A stretch of 64,000 nucleotides of DNA, taken from assembly GCA_035079385.1 (NCBI GenBank), contig JAVHKY010000013.1:4030001-4094000 (forward strand), read 5' to 3'. The notes beneath the pieces are model-generated. The model was not told the DNA's origin. It searched no databases and saw nothing but the letters and a program-made list of their open reading frames with translations. Below are positions 11,101-24,300 of this stretch, one piece after another. The position numbers and the translations under genes were made by a program. Every line of letters begins with the position of its first letter. Position 1 is the first letter of the stretch. This DNA is from Aspidiotus rigidus (taxonomy: Eukaryota; Arthropoda; Insecta; Hemiptera; Diaspididae).

Positions 11101-14100
11101 TGTTCCCTACACAATTAGGAATTCGACCGAAGGTATTTCTGTGGCGATTCGATAATATTATAGATTCCCACTTTTGGGCTTTTGTTAGTCTAAAACTTGT
11201 CGCAAAAATGTAATAGCAAATGTTCAAAATTACATTTTCTCGGTTGCAGCGTTGAAGAGAACAGTTTTAATTGTAAGCATACTTAAGAAAGTTAGAAGGG
11301 AAACCAAGTGAGCACGGTGTTTGGAAACAAAAAAAAATAAAAACTCAGCACACATCGGGGTTGCCTTCATTAACACTGTTAATTGAGGCAAACAGGGAAC
11401 CTTTATTTACTGTTACACAGAATGAAAATTAAAATCTCGCATCATATTCTCAACTTGACACTCTCCAGATACTCTTCCCATTTCACAAGGGTTGGGCCGG
11501 GTTCCAATGTAAGCCCAATCCACTCTGACTTCCCTGGAAAATGTGGAGCCTTAGCTTTCATTATACTACGCCTAATATACAATACTAAGCCTATAATAAG
11601 TAGCGTAAAAATTTCAAACAATAGCCTTCATTGTACTAGGCCTATAATGACTATAGCCTGAAAAATTTCGAATTTCAGCCTTCGTCATACTAGGCTTGAT
11701 ATACAATATAACTAGGCTTATCCTAAATAGGCTTAATATATACAGTATATAATATACTAACTAGCCTGAAACATCTATCATATATAGGTCGGGAGAAAAT
11801 TTTCTAATTTCCCCTCCTGTCATACGTAGCCCAGAGGTAAACATTTTTCCAAGTCCACGTTTTGCCTCCCGGCGCCCGTAATTTTTCTTCAAAATACTCT
11901 CCGATGAAACAGGTCCCCTGTTAAAAACTCGTAGCCTATTTTGTTAGCTGTTCGGTGTTGCTTCCATTAACTGTGTCAATCGAGGTAACAGGGAACCTGT
12001 TTTATGGGGGTTTCTTTGTTTTATTTTTATTTGGCTCTATTGTCGAAATTTTTCCAAGTTCCCCCCCCCCCCTATCAGCTCGGGACAAACATTTTTTCCA
12101 AGTCCCACGTTTTGACGTCTGTCGCCAAGCGAACGGCATCCGGCATTTTTCTCCAAATCACCCTCCCATGAAACACGTTTCCTGTTGAAAAATAATCATC
12201 AGTGTTTGAGAAAAGAAAAATTAAGTATAGTGTTTCACGCTGGCTCGTGATCCGAGGAACAATTCAATCACATCTACTCTCTATCCTTCGTCCTTTGTAT
12301 TACTTTAAGTCGGGAACGTTGAAAAAATGTACCTAACCGCAAATATCACATCTGAGATCAGGCCAAAAGAAAATTCTTCTCAAGCTTATTCAGAATAATA
12401 CGCCGCAGTTGAAAAAATTTTCACTCTGTTTTGTGACGTCCAAGATGAGCTACAATTCGCGGCAGGGTCTGGGCACAATATACTTGAAAACGCGTGCAGC
12501 AGTGGAATAATCTTATCGTCGAGAAACATTTGCAATAAATCTTCAATGTTTACAGTCAATTCGATTCACTTTCAATTATTCAAAAAATAATGTACCTGTA
12601 ACGTGTTTTTCAACCTCCTATGTAGCACTAAAAACATCAGGACGTGTATACGTTTTAGAAAGTTGAAATAGAGTACAGTCGTTAGTGTAATTACCTTCTT
12701 ATGTCGGAAAACTACGTGAAAGTGAATCCATCAAAGTACATAATTTTGCAACTAAATCTTCCACCAAAAGACTTGACGTCTGAGTAGCACGTGCTCTCGA
12801 TTGTACGAGTTAAATGGTTATTTATGAAGAAGAAATAAAAATTTGTTTGATTAATGAAAGTGGTGAATGAGAAAATAATAATTACATCCTTCTCATATAA
12901 AAGCAACCTGCATTGTTAATTCGATACGTGATGACTCCTTACGTCGCGTCGTAAATTTTCATCATTAATTTTGTAAAAAATAACTCTCGCAAAAACTCAT
13001 AATCTGTTCTTCTTTAATGATGAACCATACAACTCTTTTCTGTCTGTCAATATATTCGCTTTTGAAGTAAATGAAGCCCTCGGCACACAACAATCTAGCC
13101 CCACTCTCACCCTCTGCGTTGCAGCTTATAACCACCGCCTTCAAATGCCACTCCTTAACTTTCATTGCCAATTTTCTTGTATCCACAGCTCAATTCATTC
13201 AGCTTCCAATTCACCCACCCGCACTCTGCCAACATAATCTGAAATATTCAAACACATCAAATTGAACCATCTACCTACCCTCCATCATATCATCCACTTC
13301 TCCACAGTTGACCCTTCCCTATCACTCATAAAATAATTTTTTCAGTGAATTCCGAAGCACCGATAACGGTGAAATTACTGTGCCTGTGATTTTATTGCTT
13401 TGATATGAATTTTCTCCAGGACAATAAGATTTTTCTTTCGTCTCTCTCCGACTTCTTTACTTTTATTATAATACTATGAACTTGTAAATGAATCAATTTC
13501 AGCAATCAAAGATTTAACACTCTTATCTCTGTCTGTTTTCAGTGATTTGCAACGAATTCCTCGTCGGTATGGGCTGGGGCTGGACGGCGCCCACGCTACT
13601 GAAATTGCGCGACAAAGATTCAGTAATCCAGATGACAGTGTTCCAAGCCTCGTGGGTCGGCAGTATAAACGAACTGGGACGACTATTCGGCCCTTTTATA
13701 TCGCCTTTCCTCATAGATAAAATTGGACGTAAATTCACTCTTATTTTGGTAACCATCCTCCTTTTCGTCTACTGGTTGACCATCATCTTCGTACGCGACG
13801 TCTACTTTCTCTACGCCGCACGGATACTCTTCGGTATCACGAACGGTATCAGTGACGTCGTCTCGACCATCTACACGACAGAAAATTGCTCGCCCAACTT
13901 TCGCGGTATCATCGGAGGCTTAGTTTCCGTTATGTACTTCGCAGGAATACTCGCCGAATTCATTCTGGCCACGTACTCATCCTACTCGAAAGCAGCCCTC
14001 GTAAACGCAGCGATCTCAATTTGCACGCTGGTTACCATGTTTTTCGGCACCGAAACGCCATATTTTCTCACCATGAATGGGAAGCACGAGAAAGCCGAGA

Positions 14101-14870
14101 AAAATCTAATTTGGCTACAGGGTGGCAGCAAACGCTACAGTATTTTTAATGAGATCGAGAAAATTAAGGAGAACGTTCTCGAAGAGAAAGAGAAAAAAGG
14201 ATCTCTGAAGATGCTCTTAACGGCGAAAGGTAACTTGAAAAGCGTACTGATTGTGATGGGTTTGTATTTGTTGTCCACACTTACGGGAGTTAGTGCGATG
14301 ACGACATACGCGTCTTTGATGTTCCCGTCATCCAAGTTATTAACGTCGAACGAATACACCATTCTGTACGGGGCGGCAAAGCTCGTTGCCGTCTGCGCTT
14401 CCTTGTTCCTGATCGAAAAGTTCAACAGACGATCACTACTCATCGTATCGTTTTCCGTATGCAGTTTCTGTAACGGTAGCGCGTATGTTTTATACTACCT
14501 CTACGGTTTAAACAGTCATGTTCGACTCTATCCGTGGCTCATATTTAGCTCGATCACGCTATACTCGTCAGTTTTCGCGCTCGTATATCCAGCGCTTTAC
14601 GTAATCAGAGGAGAGCTTCTCCCTTTCAGTGTGAAAACGGTGGGAGGCAGCTTAGCTGTAATCGTGCAGTCATCGACCTCGTTCGCGATCGCGAAAATGT
14701 TCTTCCCGATAGAACAATATTTTGGCATCGAAACGAATTTTTTGTTCTACTTCGTAATGAGTCTAGTGACGACTATTTATATTTACTTCATCGTGCCGGA
14801 GACGAGAGGTAGGGCGCTAGCAGACATGCGGAAATCAAAATCTCCCCCGTATACGATCGCCGTAGCCTGA
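8156..14870 (+). CDS. Tret1-like MFS sugar transporter 1 (most divergent paralogue)
   Basis: Exon 1 is 8156-8204 (MLTPKEIYRQILACSP, donor gtaggt) and exon 2 is 13543-14870; the phase-1 join gives ...CSP|VICNEFLVGMGWGWTAP, 458 residues, normal for SLC2-type sugar porters. Hydrophobic segments fit a 12-helix fold. Sugar-porter marks: DKIGRK after helix 2, NFRGIIGG at helix 4, a TETPYFL version of the PESPR/YL motif before the central loop, FNRRSLL at helix 8-9, GELLP after helix 10 and the C-terminal VPETRGRAL. The usual QQxSG of helix 7 is TLTGVS, and GPxPW of helix 10 is absent. The role is inferred to be facilitated transport of trehalose or another sugar across the plasma membrane. The 5338-bp intron contains LINE and foldback repeats. 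Exon 2 is certain; the distant exon 1 rests on frame, splice consensus and resemblance to the exon 1 of the other copies. Confidence 0.85.
8205..9149. other. Intron of transporter 1, proximal part
   Basis: Nothing recognisable apart from short open frames with no family resemblance, including one at 8548-8781. Confidence 0.4.
9150..10108 (-). mobile_element. RTE-clade LINE, 5'-truncated and decayed
   Basis: The minus strand encodes reverse transcriptase pieces in order: IKKGVSQDDPLSSNSFNFVL (normally G..QGDPLSP), EGAFRKLNWIDKGVNMDG, and RFAEDIVLV (normally FADDIVL), then the RTE-type C-terminal end RTAIRWRNDIEDRLGALW with a stop at 9220-9218. A frameshift separates the first two pieces near 9920, and the catalytic FADD is FAED, so the copy is dead. 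An AT-rich 'aataataaataataataaa' tract near 9150 fits a 3' tail. The element sits antisense in the intron of transporter 1. Confidence 0.75.
10109..11390. other. Intron of transporter 1, repeats and unique sequence
   Basis: Contains the foldback at 10633-10714 listed separately and a small perfect 8-bp hairpin at 10776-10797 (gatctgcc / ggcagatc). No coding sequence is recognised. Confidence 0.4.
10633..10714. repeat. Foldback repeat flanked by 12-bp direct repeat
   Basis: Arms 10633-10660 and 10687-10714 are inverted copies ('tattgtagtaaaag' and its complement at the outer ends) with a 26-bp loop. The 12-mer gttgaacaagaa occurs at 10595-10606 and 10716-10727, bracketing the foldback. Confidence 0.6.
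11391..11922. repeat. Dispersed family A, copy 1
   Basis: Left end 'aacagggaacct' and right end 'aacaggtcccctgtt' are inverted. Inside are 'taggcct..ata' blocks and a 'tttttccaagtcc..gttttgcc' segment shared with copy 2. The left flank 'cattaacactgttaattgagg' is also shared with copy 2, so the family may extend left of this call. Confidence 0.55.
11987..12186. repeat. Dispersed family A, copy 2
   Basis: Starts 'aacagggaacctgttttatg' and ends 'catgaaacacgtttcctgtt'. It includes a run of 12 C at 12061-12072 and the same internal 'tttttccaagtcc' segment as copy 1. No coding potential. Confidence 0.6.
12187..13049. other. Intron of transporter 1, no recognised element
   Basis: AT-rich sequence without a recognised gene or a repeat I can delimit. 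Confidence 0.35.
13050..13320 (+). mobile_element. I/Jockey-type LINE remnant
   Basis: The plus strand reads EALGTQQSSPTLTLCVAAY, which matches the 'ALGAFRTSP..SL..EA' block found between the reverse transcriptase and RNase H domains of I/Jockey-group LINEs. The nucleotide sequence is clearly similar to 39063-39420, from 'gtcaatatattcgcttttgaagtaaat' onward, including 'cttatcatatcatccacttctcca'. The copy ends 222 bp before exon 2 of transporter 1. Confidence 0.6.
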
Positions 14871-14960
14871 ACGCAACCGTGAAAGTACGTGATGTGCGAA
14901 TTTTACGCGCATTATTATCTAGTCTTTACTCCAATACGCATACTGTGAACTAGTTTTAAA

Positions 14961-14966
14961 AATAAA
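14961..14966 (+). terminator. Poly(A) signal AATAAA of transporter 1
   Basis: AATAAA occurs 91 bp after the stop codon of the first transporter. Confidence 0.5.
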
Positions 14967-17619
14967 TTTATATTTTTATACGAAATTCGCACATGGCAAT
15001 CATCATCTAAACGAAAGTATTGGTCGCTGGTAGGAAGAAAGACAATGCGTCAACATAAATGAATGAACTTAATGACTCTGCTTATCGTCACCCAGTTATT
15101 TTATCAGTAAGAGCATAAGTTTTTTTCCCAAAAATAGCTCACAAAATTACGTGCCGATGGAACTAAGCGCTACTAATCTACACCGAAAGGTTTTTTTTCA
15201 GTAGTAAACGGTGAAACAACCAAGTTATTAAGCTGTAAACGCGAAAGGACGAATACTCCGAAGGGAGATTAAACTATGCAAACCGCAGAAAAATAGCCGT
15301 AACTTGGAGGAACGGATTCGTTTAATCAAGTTATTCAGCTTCGAACGTCACGTATAGGAGAAAATTATTCAGCTTTGAACGCATGTTTCAAGCTTGAACT
15401 TTAAAGGTCCTTAGGCATCACAACAACTCATTTTCGACCGACTTGAACAAACATATTTCAGGTCTTTGCTCTAAAATTCTCACCTAATTCTTATATTTGC
15501 GTACGTCCCAACAACCTTGACTTTACGAGCTAGGAAAAATTTCGACCTTCAAGCTGTCTTCGTACTTGCGTCCATACATCCACCGTATGCAATATGTATA
15601 CTTTGTTGTACAATGTTAGCCTGACATGCGAGGTATTAAGACCATACAGATCACTACGCGTGGAAATACTGATCGAAGAGTGAGCCTATCAATTAATAAC
15701 CTACTTCAGAGACTCTAAAAATTACCCTGGTATACCTTACTACCGGAGTGAGCAACCTTTTTCAATGAAAATATACTCAAAAGAGTAAAGAATGCGAACG
15801 GCTGAAATTACTCTCGAGAGTGAGGAAAATGCAAAAACCGCAGAAACGATTTTGAAAGACTAAGTGCTTTCGCTCGAAAAACCATCTTCAGCGAGAACAA
15901 AAATGCAACTGACCCAACGATGAAACAAAAGGTCGCGTTTATGAAAGTTATAACTTTTTATGATCCTGCGGGCGGCACAATATGATTTCAGTAATTTTGC
16001 ATGTATTAGAATTTCGCTTTTTCCTTTCTTTTCTGCCTCACTAGTACATGAAGCTGTTTACATGAGACCACAAGCTAGGCTTAGATTTCGAATAGTTGAT
16101 AACGTAACAAGGTCCTCAAAGTCTTTACCTACTTTCCAATGACATCATCCACCAGAAGACACGAAACATGATCTCGATTTTCTGGACCGCCAAACGTTTT
16201 CCCACCAGTCCAAGCCCCTCCTCCATCAAATTTTCTGGTTGAAAGGAAATGAGTCGTTTTTGCTGCGTTCAAGTTGAGTCATGCCACTTTCTTATGGCCT
16301 CCTTGAAAACTCGGGAGACACTGTAGACGGGCGACCTTCCACCCTCTATTTCAATTTTGGTCTGAAAATGGCCTAAATGCACTGCACTGTGCAACTGTGT
16401 TTTCCGCTTGGGCTGTTAACCTTCCCCGTCAACCATTGGGCAGGAGGAGACCTAATTTGGATTTTTTAAATATCTTTGGGGCGAACTGAATCGTTTGTGC
16501 TAGTTTGACCTCTTTTCGTAAGAACAGATATCCTTTCATGAACTTAAGAAGACAAAGGGGGCGTGAAGTTATTTTTTTCGTTTTTGCTACGTTTGTATCA
16601 AAAAAATGTGGTTATTTTCTTGAGAGAGAAAAAGCTTTACTTTCCTCCAGTACGAAGTTGATGACAAGAGTACCACCACAAACAATTCAACCCATCTTCG
16701 CTCCAAGAATATTTTAAAACTCTAACGCCTTCCCTCTCCACTTTCCTTTTGACCTTTAGTTGAGGATTAGGACTCGCAAAATATCAACTTCTCTCGTGAA
16801 CCGATGCAATCTAGGAAAATTGCGATTCTGAGTCCTCCTCTATAATTATGAGAATTTAGGGCTGAGAGAATTTACTTGTGAAGTGTACACACGTATAATG
16901 AGCTATATTATCTACAATTGAACAAATTTCGATCTTTAGATCAAATACTCACGGAACAAGTTCCCTGTATTCCTTGAACAAGATAATAATTAATGAGGGT
17001 TACTTCTTGTGCACTTTTCGGAAAACTTTAATTTTACTACACTAGGGCTCCTCCGTTCCCGATAGTTGACTAAATTCAAAAAGAATGAGTTTCGGGAAAA
17101 CAATTTAATTAACAACTGTAAGAGAGGCTTGGTCTGATTAATAATATGACACTTTTTCAAAGATGGATATTATCTTGTTTTTGCAGACTCGTATGAGACC
17201 AAAACATATTATAAACGCATTCTACGAGTGAGAAAATGTGGGCCAATGACTTCTGTACTATATTGATAAAAACATTGACATTACTCACGCGCCACGCAAC
17301 TTCAGATACTACGCCGGCAGTGACCTTGTTTGTTTCAAAAACTACGGCTGTTGTACTTAACGACAATTACGCGAGCGAGCAGAATATTGACAACGCTCTA
17401 GCGCAATGTCAACACACGTACGTTACATATTACATTGGTCTAAGGTCATCGTCATAATTTTCTTCTCCATCTACAATTTTCACTTCAATATTTCGAAAAT
17501 TATCAAAAAATTGCTCGTATTGCCGTGCTGGTCAAATTCTTCCGGATGCAGACACGAAAACTGAACCTGAAGAAATTTCGACAATAATTAAAGACAAATA
17601 AGCCTAATTAAAACCATTA
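14967..17619. other. Intergenic block, no recognised gene
   Basis: No gene or well-bounded repeat is recognised. Open frames here are short and have no family resemblance. Confidence 0.4.
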
Positions 17620-17910
17620 CCATTCACGTGGGCTTCATCACACCAAGAATCCCGCCTCACACGTCTCCAAATTGGTCACTAACGACTCGACACACTCATG
17701 TTCTTTCCAAGCTATTGTAGCCTCGACTCCCTCCTCACAGACACCTACATTTTTGTATGCCTACCTTTAGCATCTTTCCGCCGTACCTACTAAATTTCAC
17801 CATCCATCAAAACAACTCTCGCCGATGACCTCCCACCAATCCAGAATATCATCTCTCATCTACAAACAGCAAATTACAATCAACACATCTAAAATCGATT
17901 CACCACCAAG
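17620..17910 (+). mobile_element. I/Jockey-type LINE 3' remnant
   Basis: The plus strand reads SRLTRLQIGH, one stop codon, then RLDTLMF. This is the 'LTRLRIGHTRLTHSYL' block that follows RNase H in I/Jockey-group LINEs. The rest is C-rich and decayed. Probably the same family as 13050-13320 and 39060-40120, a different part. Confidence 0.5.
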
Positions 17911-20900
17911 CTCACAACCCAAGAGCAGTTGAGAGATTGTAAAATGAATAGAGAGAAAAAAAAGACTCACTTCAAAATATGACGAGTTTCAACGGGTGTG
18001 GATCAAATGTAAGAATCTGGAGTCTTTTTTTTTAATACCTAGGTCCAGAGCGTACATTTTTTTGGAGGTAAACTACCTCTTCTTGTAGATTATAATGACG
18101 AATTCATGGTTACACTCATCAATGACAGGTACGGGCTTTCATACAAGACTGGATGCATATCATTTCCTCCGAGTAGAATTTTACGGTCTCAAGACGCTTG
18201 CGGTAGACCGATAAAAATATCAAGCATAATAGAGTCATACGATACGGGAAGCAATCATAAACAATAAGATCATTAATGAGAATGGAGCCAGTGCCATAAT
18301 TTTACCACTTCTTTAAGAAGGGAGTAATTAAAAATGGTTTGGGTGAAATACAAGATCTAAAGCTATACAGCAGTAAGGATATAATTATCTTTCTTTCAAT
18401 ATTAGAAATGGGTACCAAACCTATAGCTCGAAATTTCTCCAGGTACCTAACTTGATAAGAAACGGAAGATTTTTTTGTTCAACCAATCACAGGACGTGAA
18501 AAACGTTTGACGCCCAGCCTCTTTTATGGAATAAGAGGTCTGAGGAGTATCACAAAACGAAAACCAAAACAAAGGACACGAAATGGAAAAACACAGCCGA
18601 GCCAATACATTGCAAATCGATAGTGAGTATTATTAACCTTAAATTACAATGGTTGAACTTCGCAGTAAAACAATTGATCTTGTATCCTTTATTCTTCAGT
18701 GAAGAACCCTCAATGGAATATGGAACGCAGTTTAGATACAAAACTAAGAAGTGCAGAAAAGCCAAGTGCAGCAAGGACGGGCATATGGCCCAATGAAAGT
18801 TTCGTTTGGACGCAAGTTCCTGGCCATTGTTTGGAAGATTATCATATCTCTGTGATGAGATGAAACCAAGAGCGACGTTTAGTTATCTTTTTCTTTTTTA
18901 TAGCCTATAGCTACTGAATAAGGAGCCATTTAGCTTGACGTCGGAGTAAAGGATAGTTGAATGGGTGGGAGGAGTGTTGCGTCGGATAAGCATTAAAAAA
19001 CGTTATCTAGAAGTAATAAGCTATACAAAGTTTCAGAGTGTGAATGGGGGATATGGTAAGTGTTAGGGAGAACTGTAACGTTGTGGCAGGTGAACTATGT
19101 GTGACAGTAAAGTGAATAGACGTAAGCTATGAGAAGGGGGGATACCAGTATGTCCAATTGATTCCGTAATCGGGTTGGTGTGATTTCTTTAGGTCGATAT
19201 TTTCAGTTTGCCGACGGATACAGATTTGGAAGGGATCTGCATTGTGCTAATTCACTGCTGAAAGTTTTTTGATTTTGATAGGGTTTGCTCGAATTTCGGT
19301 CGATGAGGCGACGGATATAGCTAGTCAAGTCGTATTGAGTTGGGAGAATTAGAACTTGGCGGACCACGTGATCGAGTGATTCTCTTTATTGAATTCCCAC
19401 ATGACTAGGAATTCCTATGGAGCTCATTCTCCGTTGTACAAAATGCCGGCACCATTGCGGAACATCGTGCCAGGAGCTGTGTACCGTCTGTGTCGGTAAT
19501 ATAAGACTCAAGTGTGCCGCTGATTAGCCAATCACGGTGAAGCGAATGTGCGACAAAATACACTTACAAGTATGGAACATTGGCGGAACTTATGGGCGTA
19601 TTAAAGCGATAATGTGCCGCGTGGCACAACCACGGCACATCCAGGCTTGAAAGAGTAGCATATGTGAATTTGTGACGGTTGGATTCTGAGGTATAAAGAC
19701 GCAATTGTTTCTGTTTTTCAAAGGCATTGTGAAGCCTTTACACTCTGCAATGGTGTTGTGACGACAGTATGACGCTTAAGTGACGCAATATGACTTGAGT
19801 TGTCCGAACAAATGTCTATCAAGAAAACACAGATGTGTAGGTATGTTCCGCAAATGAGTTTGTGAAATTTTGCTTTATATGAATGACTCCCCAAATATTA
19901 TCTGCAAGTAGTTTAACTTCTTTAGGACTGGCACATCCGCGTCACAATTAAAGAGCACTGTGTACCGGCATATTGTTCCACTAATGTGACTCTCTTGTTA
20001 ACCGGCACAGTGAAGGAACAAAACCTCCACAACAGCCCTTGGCCGACAGCTGTGCCGCTAATGTTCCTCAAATATGACGCTCATGAGGAGTGTTCGTGCT
20101 GCTGTGCCGCATGTGTGAACCGGCACGCCTAAAAACCTTGCACAGCGGGTTATTCCGTGGTGTCGGTGAGAGAGTGTAGTAGTAGAAGGACGCGTTGAAC
20201 AACAAAATAAGGTGAATGAACATTTAAGATGTCAGAAATAGAGAAAGTGAGTCGATAAGAAAGAGAAATGTACATTGAGATCGAGGATTTGGAAGGTAAT
20301 ATAAAAGTATATAACTTGAAGTTCGACGGAAAGATGGAAGCAAGGTTTTCCAATCCAGTTGAAAAGTTCGGTCCAGGCACGCAAAATCAGTTTCTTATAT
20401 CACTTTTAGATCCATCAGTGTAACACAGAATTGGTTTTGAAACCAGTTTATAACTGATGAATACTGTTATGCCTAAACTTCTTGTTTATTGGATTTACCA
20501 ACTGTCTCCTCAGCCTTGGTTAAAATTTTGGTTAAACACGAAAGTGGACTAAAGAGATATAGATAGCAAAGGTAAGAGAAAATCAATGAAGAGAGAAAAG
20601 ACACATCCATGATAAGAATTTCTATTAGTATCCTATGTTTCATTCAGAACTTACGACTCTGCCTATCCCAACTTTCAAATTTCAAACTCGAGACTAATTA
20701 CGCTTTCATAGAAATATTAGGTAAATACTGCGCGTAAGTTTTCAAATTTTATTCGAAACGCCTAATTTACGTCATAAATATTCATAATATGCACAAATAC
20801 TCATACAAGAACCGCTCGTCCGTATTTCCTACAATAAAATAAATCGATCATACTAAGTTACAAGTCATCCTTCATTTATTTTTCTTCGACCAATGACAAA

Positions 20901-21349
20901 AGGACGTCGCCTGAAGCAAAAAAAAAATAATAAACTAATAATTAACACAACTTTCGACATTCGATATGTTCAGTAGTTTTGAATGATACAGACTAATATA
21001 ATTTGTCAATATTCTACCCTTCGTCTACCGTCGATTTTTCGCGTTGGAAAAAGAGAAAAGAAAGTCGAAAAAACAAGTCATAGATATTCTAATCTCGATT
21101 TCGTTGTCCTCACGCTTCAATCATATCTCGTATACTTTTAACGTACTCTAATTAAATGAAAAGCTGCGCTTCCATTTACTCCTCCCGTCTTCGAAATTAC
21201 CGCCATTGTGTGCATCGTACGCACACGTAATAGTGCAAAAACAAAAACACAGGTAGTTTTTCTATTTTCGAGATTTACGTGAACTTAAGATAATTTTACG
21301 AGTATCAGTTTTTTATTTTGTCAAAGGAAAAGAAGAAGTGGGCTGAGAT
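17911..21349. other. Intergenic block upstream of transporter 2
   Basis: No gene is recognised. 19440-20125 is unusually rich in 'tgtgccg' and 'ggaacatt' motifs, listed separately. The last few hundred bases before 21350 should hold the promoter of transporter 2, but no element stands out. Confidence 0.4.
19440..20125. repeat. Cluster of GTGCCG / GGAACA motifs in both orientations
   Basis: 'gtgccg', 'ccggcac' or 'gtaccgg' recurs about ten times, often next to 'ggaac' or 'gttcc' (for example 19571 'tggaacattggcggaac', 19613 'aatgtgccgcgtggcac', 20050 'gctgtgccgctaatgttcc'). It may be a decayed transposon with subterminal repeats. Borders are uncertain. Confidence 0.35.
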
Positions 21350-24300
21350 ATGGACAAGATGAGTAAAGATAAAAAAAGGACAAGTCCAGTATTGCGACAA
21401 ATTTTAGCTGTATTTCCTGGTGAGTACCTATAATTCTATCGTCTCAACTGCGCGACCAAAACTAGGTCATATTTTATAATCGTCATATCAAAGTAGGTCG
21501 GGCATTAATCTTCTCATTATCAAAACTTAGTCCAGTCAAGGGTCGAACGCAATGCCTTACTGTATTTCCACCACGCACACGTACATCATCATCTCATCCA
21601 TCCTGGTTAAATTTCAAACCATTTATTTTATACAAGTGTACTACCACCAGTATCAAACAGGAAAACTTTCATGAAAAATATGTCGGGTTATTTCGTCTCA
21701 CTTCTTTCTCCCTCTTCAATAAATAGTTATTTGTGCAACAAGGGAGAAAAATGAGCCATTTCTCATCGAGTGCAAAGTTAGCAACCCGAGCCGAAGGCAA
21801 GGGTTGATATTTGCACAGAGTTGAGAAATGCTTTTTCTCCCGTGTTGCACATAACGTTTTTCTTTACGCGATGAAAAAGCCGAGTAGTGTTGTTACCCGC
21901 GGAAATTCATATCTCACCAAGGGTAGATATGAAAATTCATATCTACCCTTTTGACGCTACAACGACGCGCATTCACGGAGTGTCGTTTCGCCTACGAAAC
22001 GAAGCGCTTTGTTCCCGTAAATCGAGTAGAATAAACGGCGTTATCGTATGTGCGTAAAGAAAAGTTTATTTTTTCATATTAGGTCGACGCCGGCGAGTCT
22101 GAACAGAAAATTCGAATAATTTGTATAAAAAGAAGAAAAAGGAAAGAGAACTTTATTTGAATGAAAACTAGAAACAAGTGACTTTTGTCATTAACCTTTG
22201 CAAATATTCAAATACTAGCAGTTTGCGGCGCGCCTGACCGCTAGCTGTGTGTTGAGTAGATATCTGTGTTTTATAGGTATCTGTATCTTGTAGGTATGTA
22301 TGTTTTGTAGGTATCTTGGCGGAATTCGGATGAATTTTTTGCCACGTTTTTCATAAATTTAACACTGTTAAGCCTACTTCATTTTCACCGAGAATGATAA
22401 CATACATAGAGTAAAGAAAAAGAGAAGGTTGAAAAAATTGAAAAATGCGCATAAGATGTAAGATGAACCATTTCCCTCACATTTTCATTTTCCAGACTTG
22501 GGACTGGCAGAATTCAACATACACAAACTGTATTCTGGTATGTTTATAAATGGTTAGCATGCAAAGCGCAAAAAAGAGGTTAAAAGTTTCCCATAACCAA
22601 GAGATAATAAATTATTAAGAATGGATCGGAGTCGCGCAAAAATTAAAATTACCGAATTACATTATTTTTTTTTTTTTCTGTTCAAAAATAAGAAAATAGA
22701 CACCAAAAACTGCGACTGTACTTATAAAATATCAAAGTTCCGAGTCGCACAAAAATAAAATCACCAAATTAAATTTTTTACACACTAATTCACTTGAGAG
22801 CTGACTTAACGCGTGAAGCCTGTATCGCAGCAGAATACAGACAAATCCATTGACATTTTGCCAGTCCCTAAGAAAACACACGGACAACAGGTAAAAAAAA
22901 GGGTCATTTCCGCTAGCCCATACGCAGTGCGCACCGTGTCTAGACATTGGTTCTTGTATGAGATACCGGATGTAAAATCCTTTATGTAGGTGTTTTTAAA
23001 ACTGTGAATAAAATAACTTACTTAGTATGGAAGTACAGCGAATACTGTAGTCACAAAATTTCCTCCTAAAAATCTGGAACCGGGCTCATTCGAAAGGAAA
23101 TTACAGGGGCTACAATTTTTGTTCTCTTCAATTTTTCATAAAAATGAATTATACTCGAGTTATCACAATAATTCAATTTCCGAAACTGCGCCACTCAACG
23201 CGCGTAGGTCTAACGTACAGCGCAAAGCAGTTTCAGTACTGGATAATGCCCGTTTTTCCTAATTTTGTCGCCCCCTACTCCACCTTCAGGGAGTCAAAAC
23301 ATCGAAATGTATTTAAGAACCTGACCCAGAAAAAACGAAATTTTTCAAAAAAAATTCCAGGTCGATAGGTGAAGGCGTTCGAAAGTTATGGACGAACATA
23401 CATACATACAGACAGACAAACATTCTACTTTATATATTAGATACCATTTTGTTCAATTTTTGCAGTTTTTCTTCTGGAATTCATGATGGGTATTGGATTT
23501 GGCTGGCTGGCACCAATGCTTCATCAACTGAAAAATTCGCCAGAAGCTGCTTTCACGGCGGAGCAATGCGCTTGGATAGCGGCCCTCCATTACGTCTCCC
23601 GAGGACTCAGTCCGCTTTTCTCAATACTTGTACTCGATCGACTGGGAAGAAATGCCATGTTCATTTTCGCTTCGCTCATCTGCTTCACCATGTGGATAGC
23701 GGTCTACTTCAGTCAAGTTGCGTATGTACATTACGCCGTGCGCTTATTCTTTGGATTGAGCAGCGGCGTTCACGGAACAGCCTGTGCAATTTATATTGGA
23801 GAAAATAGCTCCTCCGAGTTGAGAGGTACCTTCAGCGGAATTTTCACTGCATTCTTCTATTTCGGCGAAGTGCTAGAGTTCGTCTTAGCCGCGTTCTTGT
23901 CGTATGAATGGTTAGCTATTGTGAACAGCGCTTTCGGATTCATCACCATCCTATCAATGTTCCTCTTGAAAGAGCCCGCTCATTATTTGATATCGAGTGG
24001 AAATGTGGCAAAAGCCGAAAAGAATTACGACTGGCTTCACGACCTTCAGAATGATGAGAAGAGAAGAGAATTTGAAGACATTAAACAATACATACAGGAG
24101 GAAAATGATCAAGCATTTTCGCTCAAGGCGTTCTGTTCCAAAGAAATATACAGAAGCATCAGAATAATTCTACTCATCAATTTTTTGGCAACGCTAAGTG
24201 GATTTCCAGCTATTAATTCATTCGTCACGATGGCTCTGTCGGGCTCAAGCGATTTGTCAACCAACTCTTTGACCATTCTATTCGGAATAAGTCAATTTCT

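Larger units (their letters stand above)
21420..23465. other. Intron of transporter 2
   Basis: Holds the foldbacks at 21726-21855 and 21857-22064 and an interspersed repeat ending in a CATA tract near 23419. At 22625-22660 and 22735-22770 a segment around 'gagtcgc.caaaaat.aaaat.accgaatta' is duplicated. No coding sequence beyond the transporter. Confidence 0.45.
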
